Shown here: piece after piece, positions 1 to 13,307 of the stretch
Layout: each line of letters starts with the position of its first letter
Position numbering within the stretch: position 1 is the first letter of the stretch
Assembly (NCBI RefSeq): GCF_932526225.1
Contig: NC_064039.1
Span: 16,734,639 to 16,794,638, forward strand
Direction: 5' to 3'
Source: Nematostella vectensis
Lineage: Eukaryota; Cnidaria; Anthozoa; Actiniaria; Edwardsiidae
Length of the DNA stretch: 60,000 nucleotides
The notes under the pieces: generated by a model
What the model saw: the letters and a program-made list of their open reading frames with translations, nothing else
Database searches by the model: none
Told to the model about the DNA's origin: nothing
Made by a program: the position numbers and the translations under genes

Positions 1-463
1 CCCCTGGATCTGTCTCTGTATGGGCGTGTTCATTAGAAATGAGGTATAGACATGAAAGCCCTACAGAAAATATAGGAGAACAAACAGAATCATTTTCAAA
101 CATTAAAAATTATAAGCGAGAGAGAGTATTTTGGCCTAAAAGTGTGGTAAAGCAGCAGAAATGATCATGCTTTTGAATGTAATATGCTGAGATTGCATTG
201 TTTCTATTATTTTGTGCCACTAATTTACTTTGCGTATTCTAGCGGGGAATTATGTGATCCTGTGCTTTGCACTTGCGCACCAGAAATTAATACCGTAGCC
301 ACCATAATCTCCAGAAAACCAACCCAACAACCCCTTTCCAAATACTCTAAAGCATTAAGCAGCCATACTGTACTGTGCGCTCTGCAGATGGACTTTACTC
401 TTAACTATCCTGTACAGATGTCAGTTCTTTCGTACAGCTTAAAATCTGCCAAAAAATCGCGCT
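1..463. other. No gene recognised; AT-rich flank
   Basis: The open stretch on the + strand from 184 has no family resemblance that I recognise and runs into the microsatellite. This could be intron or intergenic DNA of the gene whose exons lie at 1470 and 2130. Nothing else is supported. Confidence 0.4.
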
Positions 464-1120
464 GAAGCTGAGGTTGAGGCTGAGGCTGAGGCTGAGGCTG
501 AGGCTGAGGCTGAGGCTGAGGTTGAGGTTGAGGCTGAGGCTGAGGCTTAGGCTGAGGTTGAGGTTGAGGCTGAGGTTGAGGCTGAGGCTGAGGCTGAGGC
601 TGAGGCTGAGGTTGAGGCTGAGGCTGAGGTTGAGGCTGAGGCTGAGGCTTAGGCTGAGGTTGAGGCTGAGGCTGAGGTTGAGGTTGAGGCTGAGGCTGAG
701 GCTTAGGCTGAGGTTGAGGCTGAGGTTGAGGCTGAGGCTGAGGCTGAGGCTGAGGCTGAGGCTGAGGTTGAGGCTGAGGCTGAGGTTGAGGCTGAGGCTG
801 AGGCTTAGGCTGAGGCTGAGGCTGAGGCTGAGGATGAGGATGAGGCTGAGGCTGAGGCTGAGGCTGAGGTTGATGCTGAGGCTGAGGCTGAGGCTGAGGA
901 TGAGGATGAGGCTTAGGCTGAGGCTTAGGCTGAGGTTGAGGCTGAGGTTGAGGCTGAGGTTGAGGCTGAGGCTGAGGATGAGGATGAGGCTGAGGCTGAG
1001 GCTGAGGCTGAGGCTGAGGTTGAGGCTGAGGCTGAGGCTGAGGCTGAGGTTGAGGCTGAGGTTGAGGCTGAGGCTGAGGCTGAGGCTGAGGCTGAGGTTG
1101 AGGCTGAGGCTGAGGCTGAG
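464..1120. repeat. (GAGGCT)n hexanucleotide microsatellite
   Basis: About 650 bp of GAGGCT with interspersed GAGGTT, GAGGAT and TAGGCT variants. Because the unit is 6 bp, one frame is open throughout and would encode alternating Leu-Arg; this is a by-product of the period, not a gene. It lies upstream of an exon at 1470, probably inside an intron. Confidence 0.95.
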
Positions 1121-1469
1121 GTAGTCAGAATTAAGTTGTCAGCCTTAATAAATATATTATAGACACAAAATAAGAAACAAACTTAAATCGCTTTAAACTC
1201 ATAAAATTGAGCTTCTAGGAAAGAGAAAACTCCACAGACGGATACATTTACACCCCAACTAAGTTTATTTTATGAATTAGAGCATGAAGATATAACTCAT
1301 AGATGTTTAATTACTTAAATAATTCGTATGTTCTTAGAATTCCTTCACTGACGCGGGTGGAAAGACTGTGGTTTTATCATTTGCGATGTAATACACGGTA
1401 AATCCCGCTGACCAGCAACACCTGGAGTATAAGCAATGTCTTTAGTAATACAATGGTGTTCATCAACAG

Positions 1470-2341
1470 GTCTGCAGGCATTCTACTTAATCAAGGAGCG
1501 TAAGAAGTGTAAGGAGATGGCGGAACAGGCTGAAGCTGCTTACAAAAACGTGACTTTAGCCGAACAGAAGATCAAAGCTAACCTAAACGACATCAGAGAT
1601 CATCTCCGAATCATGGAAGAAGTAAGGATGCCTCTCAACACCAGAAAACCTTTTTTTCTTTATATCTACCCTTGTTTTCATGTAATGGTAGCTTGACATT
1701 TTGTGGAGCTTAAATTGAAATAAGATTCAAAATAGTTACATGCGCCGTAGTCGGGATTTGCTGGGGGAGGGTGAGAGGGGGTGAGAGTGGGAGGTAAGTC
1801 ATAAGTTTTGTATGTAAAATGAATACTATTTGACGATTGACGAATATGAAATAACCTACCTTTATGCACCCACCCGCGTATCCCTCTAGATAGCGCGCCT
1901 GTTAAAATATTGGAAACCGGATAAAAGCAATTTCAAGTAATATCTAGTGTAATTGTAACTGCTCAATAATTACTCATCTGAATGCATTCCATTTCTTAAA
2001 AGTAGAACAGCCGCAGAAAAGAAAATATGATCTAGATTATAGAATCTCTACACACTGACTCGAATATGCTTAAACCAAATTCGTTGTCTTAGTTTATAAT
2101 TGCTTAGATTATTCTGTGAATCGAATCAGGCTTGGAATTACGTGCGCGGCAACATGAGTGATCAAACTTTCTTGGATTCTTTGACGGACGTCAAGAAGCT
2201 GACAGATGATTTGGCCAAGACAAATACCGAGATGACTGGTGTAAGCACTTCTATAGATAACTTCGTGTCGAATATTGAGACTTCTGATGGCTATAACCAG
2301 ACGTTCGACCTCGCTAAAGACTTGGCCACAAATCTGCTCAA
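1470..2341 (+). CDS. Two exons of a paralogue of the 703-aa secreted helical protein (partial gene)
   Basis: Two exons match exons 7 and 8 of the complete gene at 13418. Exon 1470-1621 follows an acceptor ending AACAG and ends before GTAAGG. It is 152 nt, exactly the length of its counterpart, and enters in phase 1. Exon 2130-2341 (212 nt against 215) starts after CAG with Ala-Trp and ends in phase 2 before GTAAGT. The encoded segment is charged and helical: a short hydrophobic start, then a run ending in an HLRIM-type motif, then a segment with a FLDSLTDVKKL-type motif matching FLDSVSDVGEM of the complete gene. No exon 9 follows before the satellite at 3421, and no exons 1-6 are visible upstream; they may lie left of the window. 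Splice sites and phases are intact, so it may be a live gene whose ends are missing here or a truncated copy. Confidence 0.75.
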
Positions 2342-3420
2342 GTAAGTAAACGGTTTATCAAACGGCATTATTTGCCAAATACTCTTCCTTCCACGTTCTT
2401 AATTGTTCAGTGAATTTTATGAATGGCCAGTCTCCGAACTATATCAACCGTGATGCTAATCAATTATTTATCATCTTTGTTATATGTTCCGTGGTCATTT
2501 GGCCAATGATAAAATTTCATGCTCCCGGTTAATTAGGGGACATGCACTGCGAAAATCAATGGAATTGGATTGCGAATTTAATAGAAGCTGGTAAAATGCG
2601 CTTTCTGTTTTGCACTATTGAGCCGTGAGGACGTGAAATCTCCAAGTTTAACGGTTAATTGAAAACGCAAACACTTGCTTTTTAAGCCCCTAAGACTGCT
2701 CGATATAACAAACATGAACAAGGAAACACCTTTTCGTACCTATAAAAGTTGTAAAAATGAAATACAAATGTTGCAGCAGAGAGTCTTTGTGTTGCAACCC
2801 GCACTGTCTCATGGGATTAAATAAATGGGCAAACTTATGTAAATAAAGCGAATCCAGATTTGAGAATCTTTTCTTGTTCAGAAGCACGTCTTCTTCTTCA
2901 CAGCATCTTCCATGTGGTACCTTTGACTGTGCCATCTTAACAAACCTTTGGAAGTAGCAGAAGAGAGTAAATTTCTTGTAGGTGAAGCTTTTACAAATTT
3001 CAAGTAGGAGTGCTAGTTCGAAGAGTACATAGCCTTAAAAGCGTTTCTGGTTAAATTGATTGGAAGCAAGCCATCCGAGATTTAATTGGTCTGATTTATC
3101 CGTTAAGATATCGTCCCAACACAAAAATGGGTGCGCTCTGCAGATGATTTGAAAGGTTCTTATTTAAGGACTAAAAACACAGTAGCGGAGTTTCGACCAC
3201 TTGTTTTTCCAAGTTTAAAGTACATTTAGTTTCTTTTTTTTTTAGCACCCGGGGCGTAGCATAGTCGCTCTTCCTTGTAGCCTTGGCGTTTTCACCCCAC
3301 TTAAGATATTCACTTAAGTTTTGTTACATCGACCAATTCTAAGGTCCTTTCAGAAATGAATTCTACGGGTTTATTGCTATGGACTCGTACCATTTAAGTA
3401 AGGTGTAAGCGTGATGAAAT
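2342..3420. other. Non-coding; nothing recognised
   Basis: No exon similar to exon 9 of the paralogous gene was found here, although the donor at 2342 predicts one downstream. The sequence is AT-rich and ordinary. Confidence 0.5.
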
Positions 3421-6400
3421 ATGTTTTGAATGCTCGCTTCCATGTACTGTAATGTTGTATGCTGGCTTCCATGTACTGTAATGTTGTGTATGCTGGCTTC
3501 CATGTACTGTAATGTTTGTGGATGCTCGCTTCCATGTACTGTAATGTTGTATGCTGGCTTCCATGTACTGTAACGTTGTATGCTGGCTTCCATGTACTGT
3601 AATGTTGTATGCTGGCTTCCATGTACTGTAATGTTGTGGATGTTGGCTTCCATATACTGTAATGTTGTGTATGCTGGCTTCCATGTACTGTAATGTTGTG
3701 GATGCTGGCTTCCATGTACTGTAATGTTGTGGATGCTGGCTTCCATGTACTGTAATGTTGTATGCTGGCCTCCATGTACTGTAATGTTGTGGATGCTCGC
3801 TTCCATGTACTGTAATGTTGTGGATGCTCGCTTCCATGTACTGTAATGTTGTGGATGCTGGCTTCCGTGTACTGTAATGTTGTGGATGCTGGCTTCCATG
3901 TACTGTAATATTGTGGATGCTCGCTTCCATGTACTGTAATGTTGTGAATGCTGGCTTCCATGTACTGTAATGTTGTGGATGCTGGCTTCCATGTACTGTA
4001 ATGTTGTGGATGCTGGCTTCCATGTACTGTAATGTTGTGGATGCTGGCTTCCATGTACTGTAATGTTGTGGATGCTGGCTTCCATGTACTGTAATGTTGT
4101 ATGCTGGCTTCCGTGTACTATAATGTTGTGGATGCTTGCTTCCGTGTACTGTTATGTTGTGTATGCTGGCTTCCATGTACTGTAATGTTGTATGCTGGCT
4201 TCCATGTACTGTAATGTTGTATGCTGGCTTCCATGTACTGTAATGTTGTGTATGCTGGCTTCCATGTACTGTAATGTTGTGGATGCTGGCTTCCATGTAC
4301 TGTAATGTTGTATGCTGGCTTCCATGTACTGTAATGTTGTGGATGCTGGCTTCCATGTACTGTAATGTTGTATGCTGGCTTCCATGTACTGTAATGTTGT
4401 GGATGCTGGCTTCCATGTACTGTAATGTTGTGGATGCTGGCTTCCATGTACTGTAATGTTGTGGATGCTGGCTTCCATGTACTGTAATGTTGTGTATGCT
4501 GGCTTCCATGTACTGTAATGGTGTGAATGCTGGCTTCCATGTACTGTAATGTTGTATGCTGGCTTCCATTTACTGTAATGTTGTGGATGCTGGCTTCCAT
4601 GTACTGTAATGTTGTGTATGCTGGCTTCCATGTACTGTAATGTTGTGGATGCTGGCTTCCATGTACTGTAATGTTGTATGCTGGCCTCCATGTACTGTAA
4701 TGTTGTGGATGCTGGCTTCCATGTACTGTAATGTTGTATGCTGGCCTCCATGTACTGTAATGTTGTATGCTGGCTTCCATGTACTGTAATGTTGTGGATG
4801 CTGGCTTCCATGTACTGTAATGTTGTATGCTGGCTTCCATGTACTGTAATGTTGTGTATGCTGGCTTCCATGTACTGTAATGTTGTATGCTGGCTTCCAT
4901 GTACTGTAATGTTGTGTATGCTGGCTTCCATGTACTGTAATGTTGTGGATGCTGGCTTCCATGTACTGTAATGTTGTATGCTGGCTTCCATGTACTGTAA
5001 TGTTGTGTATGCTGGCTTCCATGTACTGTAATGTTGTATGCTGGCTTCCATGTACTGTAATGTTGTGGATGCTGGCTTCCATGTACTATAATGTTGTGGA
5101 TGCTGGTTTCCATGTACTGAAATGTTGTGTATGCTGGCTTCCATGTACTGTAATGTTGTGGATGCTGGCTTCCATGTACTGTAATGTTGTATGCTGGCTT
5201 CCATGTACTGTAATGTTGTGGATGCTGGCTTCCATTTACTGTAATGTTGTGGATGCTGGCTTTCATGTACTGTAATGTTGTATGCTGCCTCCATGTACTG
5301 TAATGTTGTATGCTGGCTTCCATGTACTGTAATGTTGTGGATGCTGGCTTCCATGAACTGTAATGTTGTGGATGCTGGCTTCCATGTACAGTAATGTTGT
5401 GGATGCTGGCTTCCATGTACTGTAATGTTGTATGCTGGCCTCCATGTACTGTAATGTTGTGGATGCTGGCTTCCATGTACTGTAATGTTGTATGCTGGCT
5501 TCCGTGTACTGTAATGTTGTGGATGCTGGCTTCCATGTACTGTAATGTTGTGGATGCTGGTTTCCATGTACTGTAATGTTTGTGGATGCTGGCTTCCATG
5601 TACTGTAATGTTGTATGCTGGCTTCCATGTACTGTAATGTTGTATGCTGGCTTCCATGTACTGTAATGTTGTGGATGCTGGCTTCCATGTACTGTAATGT
5701 TGTGAATGCTGGCTTCCATGTACTGTAATGTTGTATGCTGGCTTCCATGTACTGTAATGTTGTATGCTGGCTTCCATGTACTGTAATGTTGTGGATGCTG
5801 GCTTCCATGTACTGTAATGTTGTGTATGCTGGCTTCCATGTACTGTAATGTTGTATGCTGGCTTCCATGTACTGTAATGTTGTGTATGCTGGCTTCCATG
5901 TACTGTAATGTTGTGGATGCTGGCTTCCATGTACTGTAATGTTGTGTATGCTGGCTTCCATGTACTGTAATGTTGTATGCTGGCTTCCATGTACTGTAAT
6001 GTTGTGTATGCTGGCTTCCATGTACTGTAACGTTGTATGCTGGCTTCCATGTACTGTAATGTTGTGGATGCTGGCTTCCATGTACTTTAATGTTGTGGAT
6101 GCTGGCTTCCATGTACTGTAATGTTGTATGCTGGCTTCCATGTACTGTAATGTTGTATGCTGGCTTCCATGTACTGTAATGTTGTATGCTGGCTTCCATG
6201 TACTGTAATGTTGTGGATGCTGGCTTCCATGTACTGTAATGTTGTGGATGCTGGCTTCCATGTACTGTAATGTTGTATGCTGGCTTCCATGTACTGTAAT
6301 GTTGTATGCTGGCTTCCATGTACTGTAATGTTGTGGATGCTGGCTTCCATGTACTGTAATGTTGTGGATGCTGGCGTCCGTGTACTGTAATGTTGTGGAT

Positions 6401-9400
6401 GCTCGCTTCCGTGTACTGTAATGTTGTATGCTGGCTTCCGTGTACTGTAATGTTGTAGATGCTGGCTTCCGTGTACTGTAATGTTGTGGATGCTGGCTTC
6501 CATGTACTGTAATGTTGTGGATGCTCGCTTCCATGTACTGTAATGTTGTATGCTGGCTTCCATGTACTGTAATGTTGTGGATGCTGGCTTCCATGTACTG
6601 TAATGTTGTGGATGCTGGCTTCCATGTACTGTAATGTTGTATGCTGGCCTCCATGTACTGTAATGTTGTAGATGCTGGCTTCCATGTACTGTAATGTTGT
6701 GGATGCTGGCTTCCATGTACAGTAATGTTGTGGATGCTGGCTTCCATGTACTGTAATGTTGTATGCTGGCCTCCATGTACTGTAATGTTGTGGATGCTGG
6801 CTTCCATGTACTGTAATGTTGTATGCTGGCTTCCGTGTACTGTAATGTTGTGGATGCTGGCTTCCATGTACTGTAATGTTGTGGATGCTGGTTTCCATGT
6901 ACTGTAATGTTTGTGGATGCTGGCTTCCATGTACTGTAATGTTGTATGCTGGCTTCCATGTACTGTAATGTTGTATGCTGGCTTCCATGTACTGTAATGT
7001 TGTGGATGCTGGCTTCCATGTACTGTAATGTTGTGAATGCTGGCTTCCATGTACTGTAATGTTGTATGCTGGCTTCCATGTACTGTAATGTTGTATGCTG
7101 GCTTCCATGTACTGTAATGTTGTGGATGCTGGCTTCCATGTACTGTAATGTTGTGTATGCTGGCTTCCATGTACTGTAATGTTGTATGCTGGCTTCCATG
7201 TACTGTAATGTTGTGTATGCTGGCTTCCATGTACTGTAATGTTGTGGATGCTGGCTTCCATGTACTGTAATGTTGTGTATGCTGGCTTCCATGTACTGTA
7301 ATGTTGTATGCTGGCTTCCATGTACTGTAATGTTGTGTATGCTGGCTTCCATGTACTGTAACGTTGTATGCTGGCTTCCATGTACTGTAATGTTGTGGAT
7401 GCTGGCTTCCATGTACTTTAATGTTGTGGATGCTGGCTTCCATGTACTGTAATGTTGTATGCTGGCTTCCATGTACTGTAATGTTGTATGCTGGCTTCCA
7501 TGTACTGTAATGTTGTATGCTGGCTTCCATGTACTGTAATGTTGTGGATGCTGGCTTCCATGTACTGTAATGTTGTGGATGCTGGCTTCCATGTACTGTA
7601 ATGTTGTATGCTGGCTTCCATGTACTGTAATGTTGTATGCTGGCTTCCATGTACTGTAATGTTGTGGATGCTGGCTTCCATGTACTGTAATGTTGTGGAT
7701 GCTGGCGTCCGTGTACTGTAATGTTGTGGATGCTCGCTTCCGTGTACTGTAATGTTGTATGCTGGCTTCCGTGTACTGTAATGTTGTAGATGCTGGCTTC
7801 CATGTACTGTAATGTTGTGGATGCTGGCTTCCATGTACTGTAATGTTGTGGATGCTGGCTTCCATGTACTGTAATGTTGTGTATGCTGGCTTCCATGTAC
7901 TGTAATGGTGTGAATGCTGGCTTCCATGTACTGTAATGTTGTATGCTGGCTTCCATTTACTGTAATGTTGTGGATGCTGGCTTCCATGTACTGTAATGTT
8001 GTGTATGCTGGCTTCCATGTACTGTAATGTTGTGGATGCTGGCTTCCATGTACTGTAATGTTGTATGCTGGCCTCCATGTACTGTAATGTTGTGGATGCT
8101 GGCTTCCATGTACTGTAATGTTGTATGCTGGCCTCCATGTACTGTAATATTGTGGATGCTGGCTTCCATGTACTGTAATGTTGTATGCTGGCCTCCATGT
8201 ACTGTAATGTTGTGGATGCTGGCTTCCATGTACTGTAATGTTGTGAATGCTGGCTTCCATGTACTGTAATGTTGTGGATGCTGGCTTCCATGTACTGTAA
8301 TGTTGTGGATGCTGGCTTCCATGTACTGTAATGTTGTGGATGCTGGCTTCCATGTACTGTAATGTTGTATGCTGGCCTCCATGTACTGTAATGTTGTGGA
8401 TGCTGGCTTTCATGTACTGTAATGTTGTGGATGCTGGCTTCCATGTACTGTAATGGTGTGTATGCTGGCTTCCATGTACTGTAATGTTGTATGCTGGCTT
8501 CCATGTACTGTAATGTTGTATGCTGGCTTCCATGTACTGTAATGTTGTGGATGCTGGCTTCCATGTACTGTAATGTTGTGGATGCTGGCTTCCATGTACT
8601 GTAATGTTGTGGATGCTGGCTTCCATGTACTGTAATGTTGTGGATGCTGGCTTCCATGTACTGTAATGTTGTGGATGCTGGCTTCCATGTACTGTAATGT
8701 TGTATGCTGGCTTCCATGAACTGTAATGTTGTGGATGCTGGCTTCCATGTACTGTAATGTTGTGGATGCTGGCTTCCATGTACTGTAATGTTGTGGATGC
8801 TGGCTTCCATGTACTGTAATGTTGTATGCTGGCTTCCAGGTACTGTAATGTTGTGGATGCTGGCTTCCAGGTACTGTAATGTTGTGGATGCTGGCTTCCA
8901 TGTACTGTAATGTTGTGGATGCTGGCTTCCATGTACTGTAATGTTGTGGATGCTGGCTTCCATGTACTGTAATGTTGTGGATGCTGGCTTCCATGTACTG
9001 TAATGTTGTATGCTGGCTTCCATGAACTGTAATGTTGTGGATGCTGGCTTCCATGTACTGTAATGTTGTGGATGCTGGCTTCCATGTACTGTAATGTTGT
9101 ATGCTGGCTTCCAGGTACTGTAATGTTGTGGATGCTGGCTTCCAGGTACTGTAATGTTGTGGATGCTGGCTTCCATGTACTGTAATGTTGTGGATGCTGG
9201 CTTCCATATACTGTAATGTTGTGGATGCTGGCTTCCGTGTACTGTAATGTTGTGGATGCTGGCTTCCATGTACTGTAATGTTGTGGATGCTGGCTTCCAT
9301 GTACTGTAATGTTGTATGCTGGCTTCCATGTACTGTAATGTTGGATGCTGGCTTCCATTTACTGTAATGTTGTGGATGCTGGCTTCCAGGTACTGTAATG

Positions 9401-11847
9401 TTGTGGATGCTGGCTTCCATGTACTGTAATGTTGTGGATGCTGGCTTCCATGTACTGTAATGTTGTATGCTGGCCTCCATGAACTGTAATGTTGTGGATG
9501 CTGGCCTCCATGTACTGTAATGTTGTATGCTGGCTTCCATGTACTGTAATGTTGTGGATGCTGGCTTCCATGTACTGTAATGTTGTATGCTGGCTTCCAT
9601 GTACTGTAATGTTGTGGATGCTGGCTTCCATGTACTGTAATGTTGTGTATGCTGGCTTCCATGTACTGTAATGTTGTGTATGCTGGCCTCCATGTACTGT
9701 AATGTTGTGGATGCTCGCTTCCATGTACTGTAATGTTGTATGCTGGCTTCCATGTACTGTAACGTTGTATGCTGGCTTCCATGTACTGTAATGTTGTGGA
9801 TGCTGGCTTCCATGTACTGTAATGTTGTGTATGCTGGCTTCCATGTACTGTAATGTTGTGTATGCTGGCCTCCATGTACTGTAATATTGTGGATGCTGGC
9901 TTCCATGTACTGTAATGTTGTATGCTGGCTTCCATGTACTGTAACGTTGTATGCTGGCTTCCATGTACTGTAATGTTGTGGATGCTGGCTTCCATGTACT
10001 GTAATGTTGTGGATGCTGGCTTCCGTGTACTGTAATGTTGTGGATGCTGGCTTCCATGTACTGTAATGTTGTGGATGCTGGCTTCCATGTACTGTAATGG
10101 TGTGTATGCTGGCTTCCATGTACTGTAATGTTGTATGCTGGCTTCCATGTACTGTAATGTTGTATGCTGGCCTCCATGTACTGTAATGTTGTGGATGCTG
10201 GCTTCCATGTACTGTAACGTTGTATGCTGGCTTCCATGTACTGTAATGTTGTGGATGCTGGCTTCCATGTACTGTAATGTTGTATGCTGGCTTCCGTGTA
10301 CTGTAATGTTGTGGATGCTCGCTTCCATGTACTGTAATGTTGTGGATGCTGGCTTCCATGTACTGTAATGTTGTATGCTGGCTTCCGTGTACTGTAATGT
10401 TGTGGATGCTGGCTCCCATGTACTGTAATGTTGGATGCTGGCTTCCATTTACTGTAATGTTGTGGATGCTGGCTTCCATGTACTGTAATGTTGTGGATGC
10501 TGGCTTCCGTGTACTGTAATGTTGTATGCTGGCTTCCATGTACTGTAATGTTGTATGCTGGCTTCCATGTACTGTAATGTTGTATGCTGGCTTCCATGTA
10601 CTGTAATGTTGTATGCTGGCTTCCATGTACTGTAATGTTGTGGATGCTGGCTTCCATGTACTGTAATGTTGTGTATGCTGGCTTCCATGTACTGTAATGT
10701 TGTGTATGCTGGCTTCCATGTACTGTAATGTTGTGGATGCTGGCTTCCGTGTACTGTAATGTTGTGGATGCTGGCTTCCATGTACTGTAATGTTGTATGC
10801 TGGCTTCCGTGTACTGTAATGTTGTGGATGCTCGCTTCCGTGTACTGTAATGTTGTGGATGCTGGCTTCCATGTACTGTAATGTTGTATGCTGGCTTCCG
10901 TGTACTGTAATGTTGTGGATGCTGGCTTCCATGTACTGTAATGTTGTGGATGCTGGCTTCCATGTACTGTAATGTTGTGGATGCTGGCTTCCGTGTACTG
11001 TAATGTTGTGTATGCTGGCTTCCGTGTACTGTAATGTTGTGGATGCTGGCTTCCATGTACTGTAATGTTGTATGCTGGCTTCCATGTACTGTAATGTTGT
11101 GGATGCTCGCTTCCATGTACTGTAATGTTTGTGGGTGGTGGCATCCATGTACTGTAATGTTGTGGATGCTGGCTTCCATGTACTGTAATGTTGTGGATGC
11201 TCGCTTCCATGTACTGTAATGTTGTGGATGCTGGCTTCCATGTACTGTAATGTTGTGGATGCTGGCGTCCGTGTACTGTAATGTTGTGGATGCTGGCTTC
11301 CATGTACTGTAATGTTGTATGCTGGCTTCCATGTACTGTAATGTTGTGTATGCTGGCTTCCATGTACTGTAATGTTGTGGATGCTGGCTTCCATGTACTG
11401 TAATGTTGTGGATGCTGGCTTCCATGTACTGTAATGTTGTGTATGCTGGCTTCCATGTACTGTAATGTTGTATGCTGGCTTCCGTGTACTGTAATGTTGT
11501 GGATGCTGGCTTCCATGTACTGTAATGTTGTGGATGCTGGCTTCCATGTACTGTAATGTTGTATGCTGGCTTCCGTGTACTGTAATGTTGTGGATGCTGG
11601 CTTCCATGTACTGTAATGTTGTATGCTGGCTTCCATGTACTGTAATGTTGTGGATGCTCGCTTCCATGTACTGTAATGTTTGTGGGTGGTGGCATCCATG
11701 TACTGTAATGTTGTGGATGCTGGCTTCCATGTACTGTAATGTTGTATGCTGGCTTCCGTGTACTGTAATGTTGTGGATGCTGGCTTCCATGTACTGTAAT
11801 GTTGTGGATGCTGGCTTCCATATACTGTAATGTTGTATGCTGGCTTT
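3421..11847. repeat. Satellite DNA, 31-bp and 29-bp units, about 275 copies
   Basis: The core reads ATGCTGGCTTCCATGTACTG followed by TAATGTTGT; a following dinucleotide (GG, GT or GA) is either present (31 bp) or absent (29 bp). Scattered variants include CGCTTCC, GGCCTCC, CCGTGTAC and a few TTTGTGG insertions. The - strand has almost no stop codons in any frame, so long open frames arise that encode rearrangements of the same short peptide (GSQHPQHYSTWKPA-type). The interleaved open frames, repeat-driven translation and lack of a start context argue against real protein coding. The array ends at 11847, where a pogo-like transposon begins. Confidence 0.97.
5385..7799. repeat. Higher-order duplication inside the satellite, about 1.08 kb offset 1331 bp
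   Basis: The irregular order of 31/29-bp units and point variants from about 5385 to 6468 recurs from about 6716 to 7799. Diagnostic shared variants are TACAGTAATG at 5387 and 6719, the TTTGTGGATGC insertion near 5578 and 6909, GTACTTTAATG near 6083 and 7414, and CTGGCGTCCGTG near 6374 and 7705. All are separated by 1331 bp. This is a segmental copy by unequal exchange within the array. Confidence 0.8.
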
Positions 11848-11849
11848 TA

Positions 11850-12379
11850 CAGAGGAACCCCGGTAATACGGACATCCTCCAGCTTTCGCAAGTGTCAAAA
11901 AGGAATTTCAAACACTCAAAACGCATGCTACAGCAACATAACATGTTATATTTTGAAATTTTAATCTTTAAAACTCATATATTAAGTTACATTTTGATAA
12001 AGTACGTCTGCGAACTAGTGACATGTTCCGGTTATTTCTTTATAACTTAACGTGATAGCGTTTTTTTTTAAGCAACAACAAAACAGGATAACTTCTCTTT
12101 TCCTCAATCGTCCTTGCGACGATTCAACTTCAATTATTCTAACTAAATCCGTTATACTTCAACAAAGGTTGTGTCCACTCTGCTCAGAACAGGCATTTTT
12201 GAGCATCAATCTCCTTGCGGGGTTAATTTTGTATGGAAAATGTCTTTTGGACACATAAAAGTGTCCGTTGTCCGTATTAACGGGTGTCCGTATACAGCGC
12301 TTTAAATCAAAAGAGAATATATGAGACTTTTGTCGGGGTGTCCGTATTAAGCGGGTGTCCGTAGAGCAGGGTTCCACTG
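11850..12379. mobile_element. Non-autonomous pogo/Tigger-like DNA transposon
   Basis: The element runs from CAGAGGAACCCC at the left to GGGTTCCACTG at the right, an inverted pair of the CAGTGGAACCC type with an internal inverted pair of the GGTAATACGGACA / GTGTCCGTATTA type. TA flanks both ends (11848-11849 and 12380-12381), the expected Tc1/mariner-pogo target duplication. There is no transposase frame, and the 530-bp length fits a MITE. It sits exactly at the edge of the satellite array. Confidence 0.75.
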
Positions 12380-12381
12380 TA

Positions 12382-13307
12382 CTGTAAAGTATAGTTCTAT
12401 GTTACCTTTGAAACGCCCATATGTAATTTTCCAACGCGATATTACAGGATTTTAACCCTTTGATTTTTCTTGCTTCGTTTGTCATTCCTTAATTTAAATA
12501 TGGTTTGACCTTTCTTATGACCTGGTGTTCATTCAGATGTTTGATAATAGTAACTCGACCTACACCAGCTAGAAAAATAAGTAATACAAGATTTATAAGT
12601 CACCGATGACTCTATTTTTTTTAACATTTCTTTTTATCTCTGACTCTTTAATGCACTTGATAATATCTTAATGTCAAAATTTCGAACATTATCATTATTC
12701 TTACCCCCCAAGGTAGAGATCCTTTAAAACTTGACGTGGACATTGCGCGAAACATGGATTCCGGCGGCTCTGCTTGTTATTCCTTGAGTTGGTATGATCT
12801 ATTGGCCACCAGTTTTGTCATATTTACATATCATTTTACGGTAATATAAGTCTTCGTCTAAGAGAATCTTCGAGAAGTTTGGCGTTTCTGCAGGCAGAGT
12901 TCGTAGAAGGTACGTAAAATTTACTTGCTGTGTTTCTGTATAGTACTGTTTGATCACCGTTAAATATATAACCAATAGAAGTCTCTTTTTTTTAGAAAAT
13001 GGAACCGATTTAGGGCCGGGGCTAACATCAAAATAAACAAGTTAAATCTTGTCGTTATAACATACCGATACCGTTAATTTTGAGAGTAAGACCCCCGCTC
13101 TAAACAAGTTGATCACAATCCTGCGCGCGTCTGACGTCATACCAAACGCAAAACTGAAATAGGCGCGTATTTGGCTAAAAAAATTAAGAAAAAAACACAA
13201 AGTATAACTTGTTATGGGCAATCTACCGACTTTTGTTTGTTGAGATCATAGGTGTGCGCAAATATAATAAGTATTTTTATTTATCATTGATAACAAACAT
13301 GTATTTT
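12382..13307. other. Upstream region of the 703-aa gene; nothing specific recognised
   Basis: AT-rich DNA between the transposon and the gene start. It probably holds promoter sequence, but no convincing TATA box at a fixed distance from a start can be assigned. Confidence 0.4.

Noticed and set aside
464-1120. Telomeric repeat
   Set aside because: The unit is GAGGCT, not TTAGGG, and the array is internal.
474-1124. Leu-Arg repeat protein
   Set aside because: Pure translation of a GAGGCT hexanucleotide microsatellite.
3363-11944. Very long - strand open frames (up to about 1450 codons) and many 60-100-codon + strand frames
   Set aside because: All lie inside the 31/29-bp satellite; the products are endless rearrangements of one short peptide and overlap each other in several frames.
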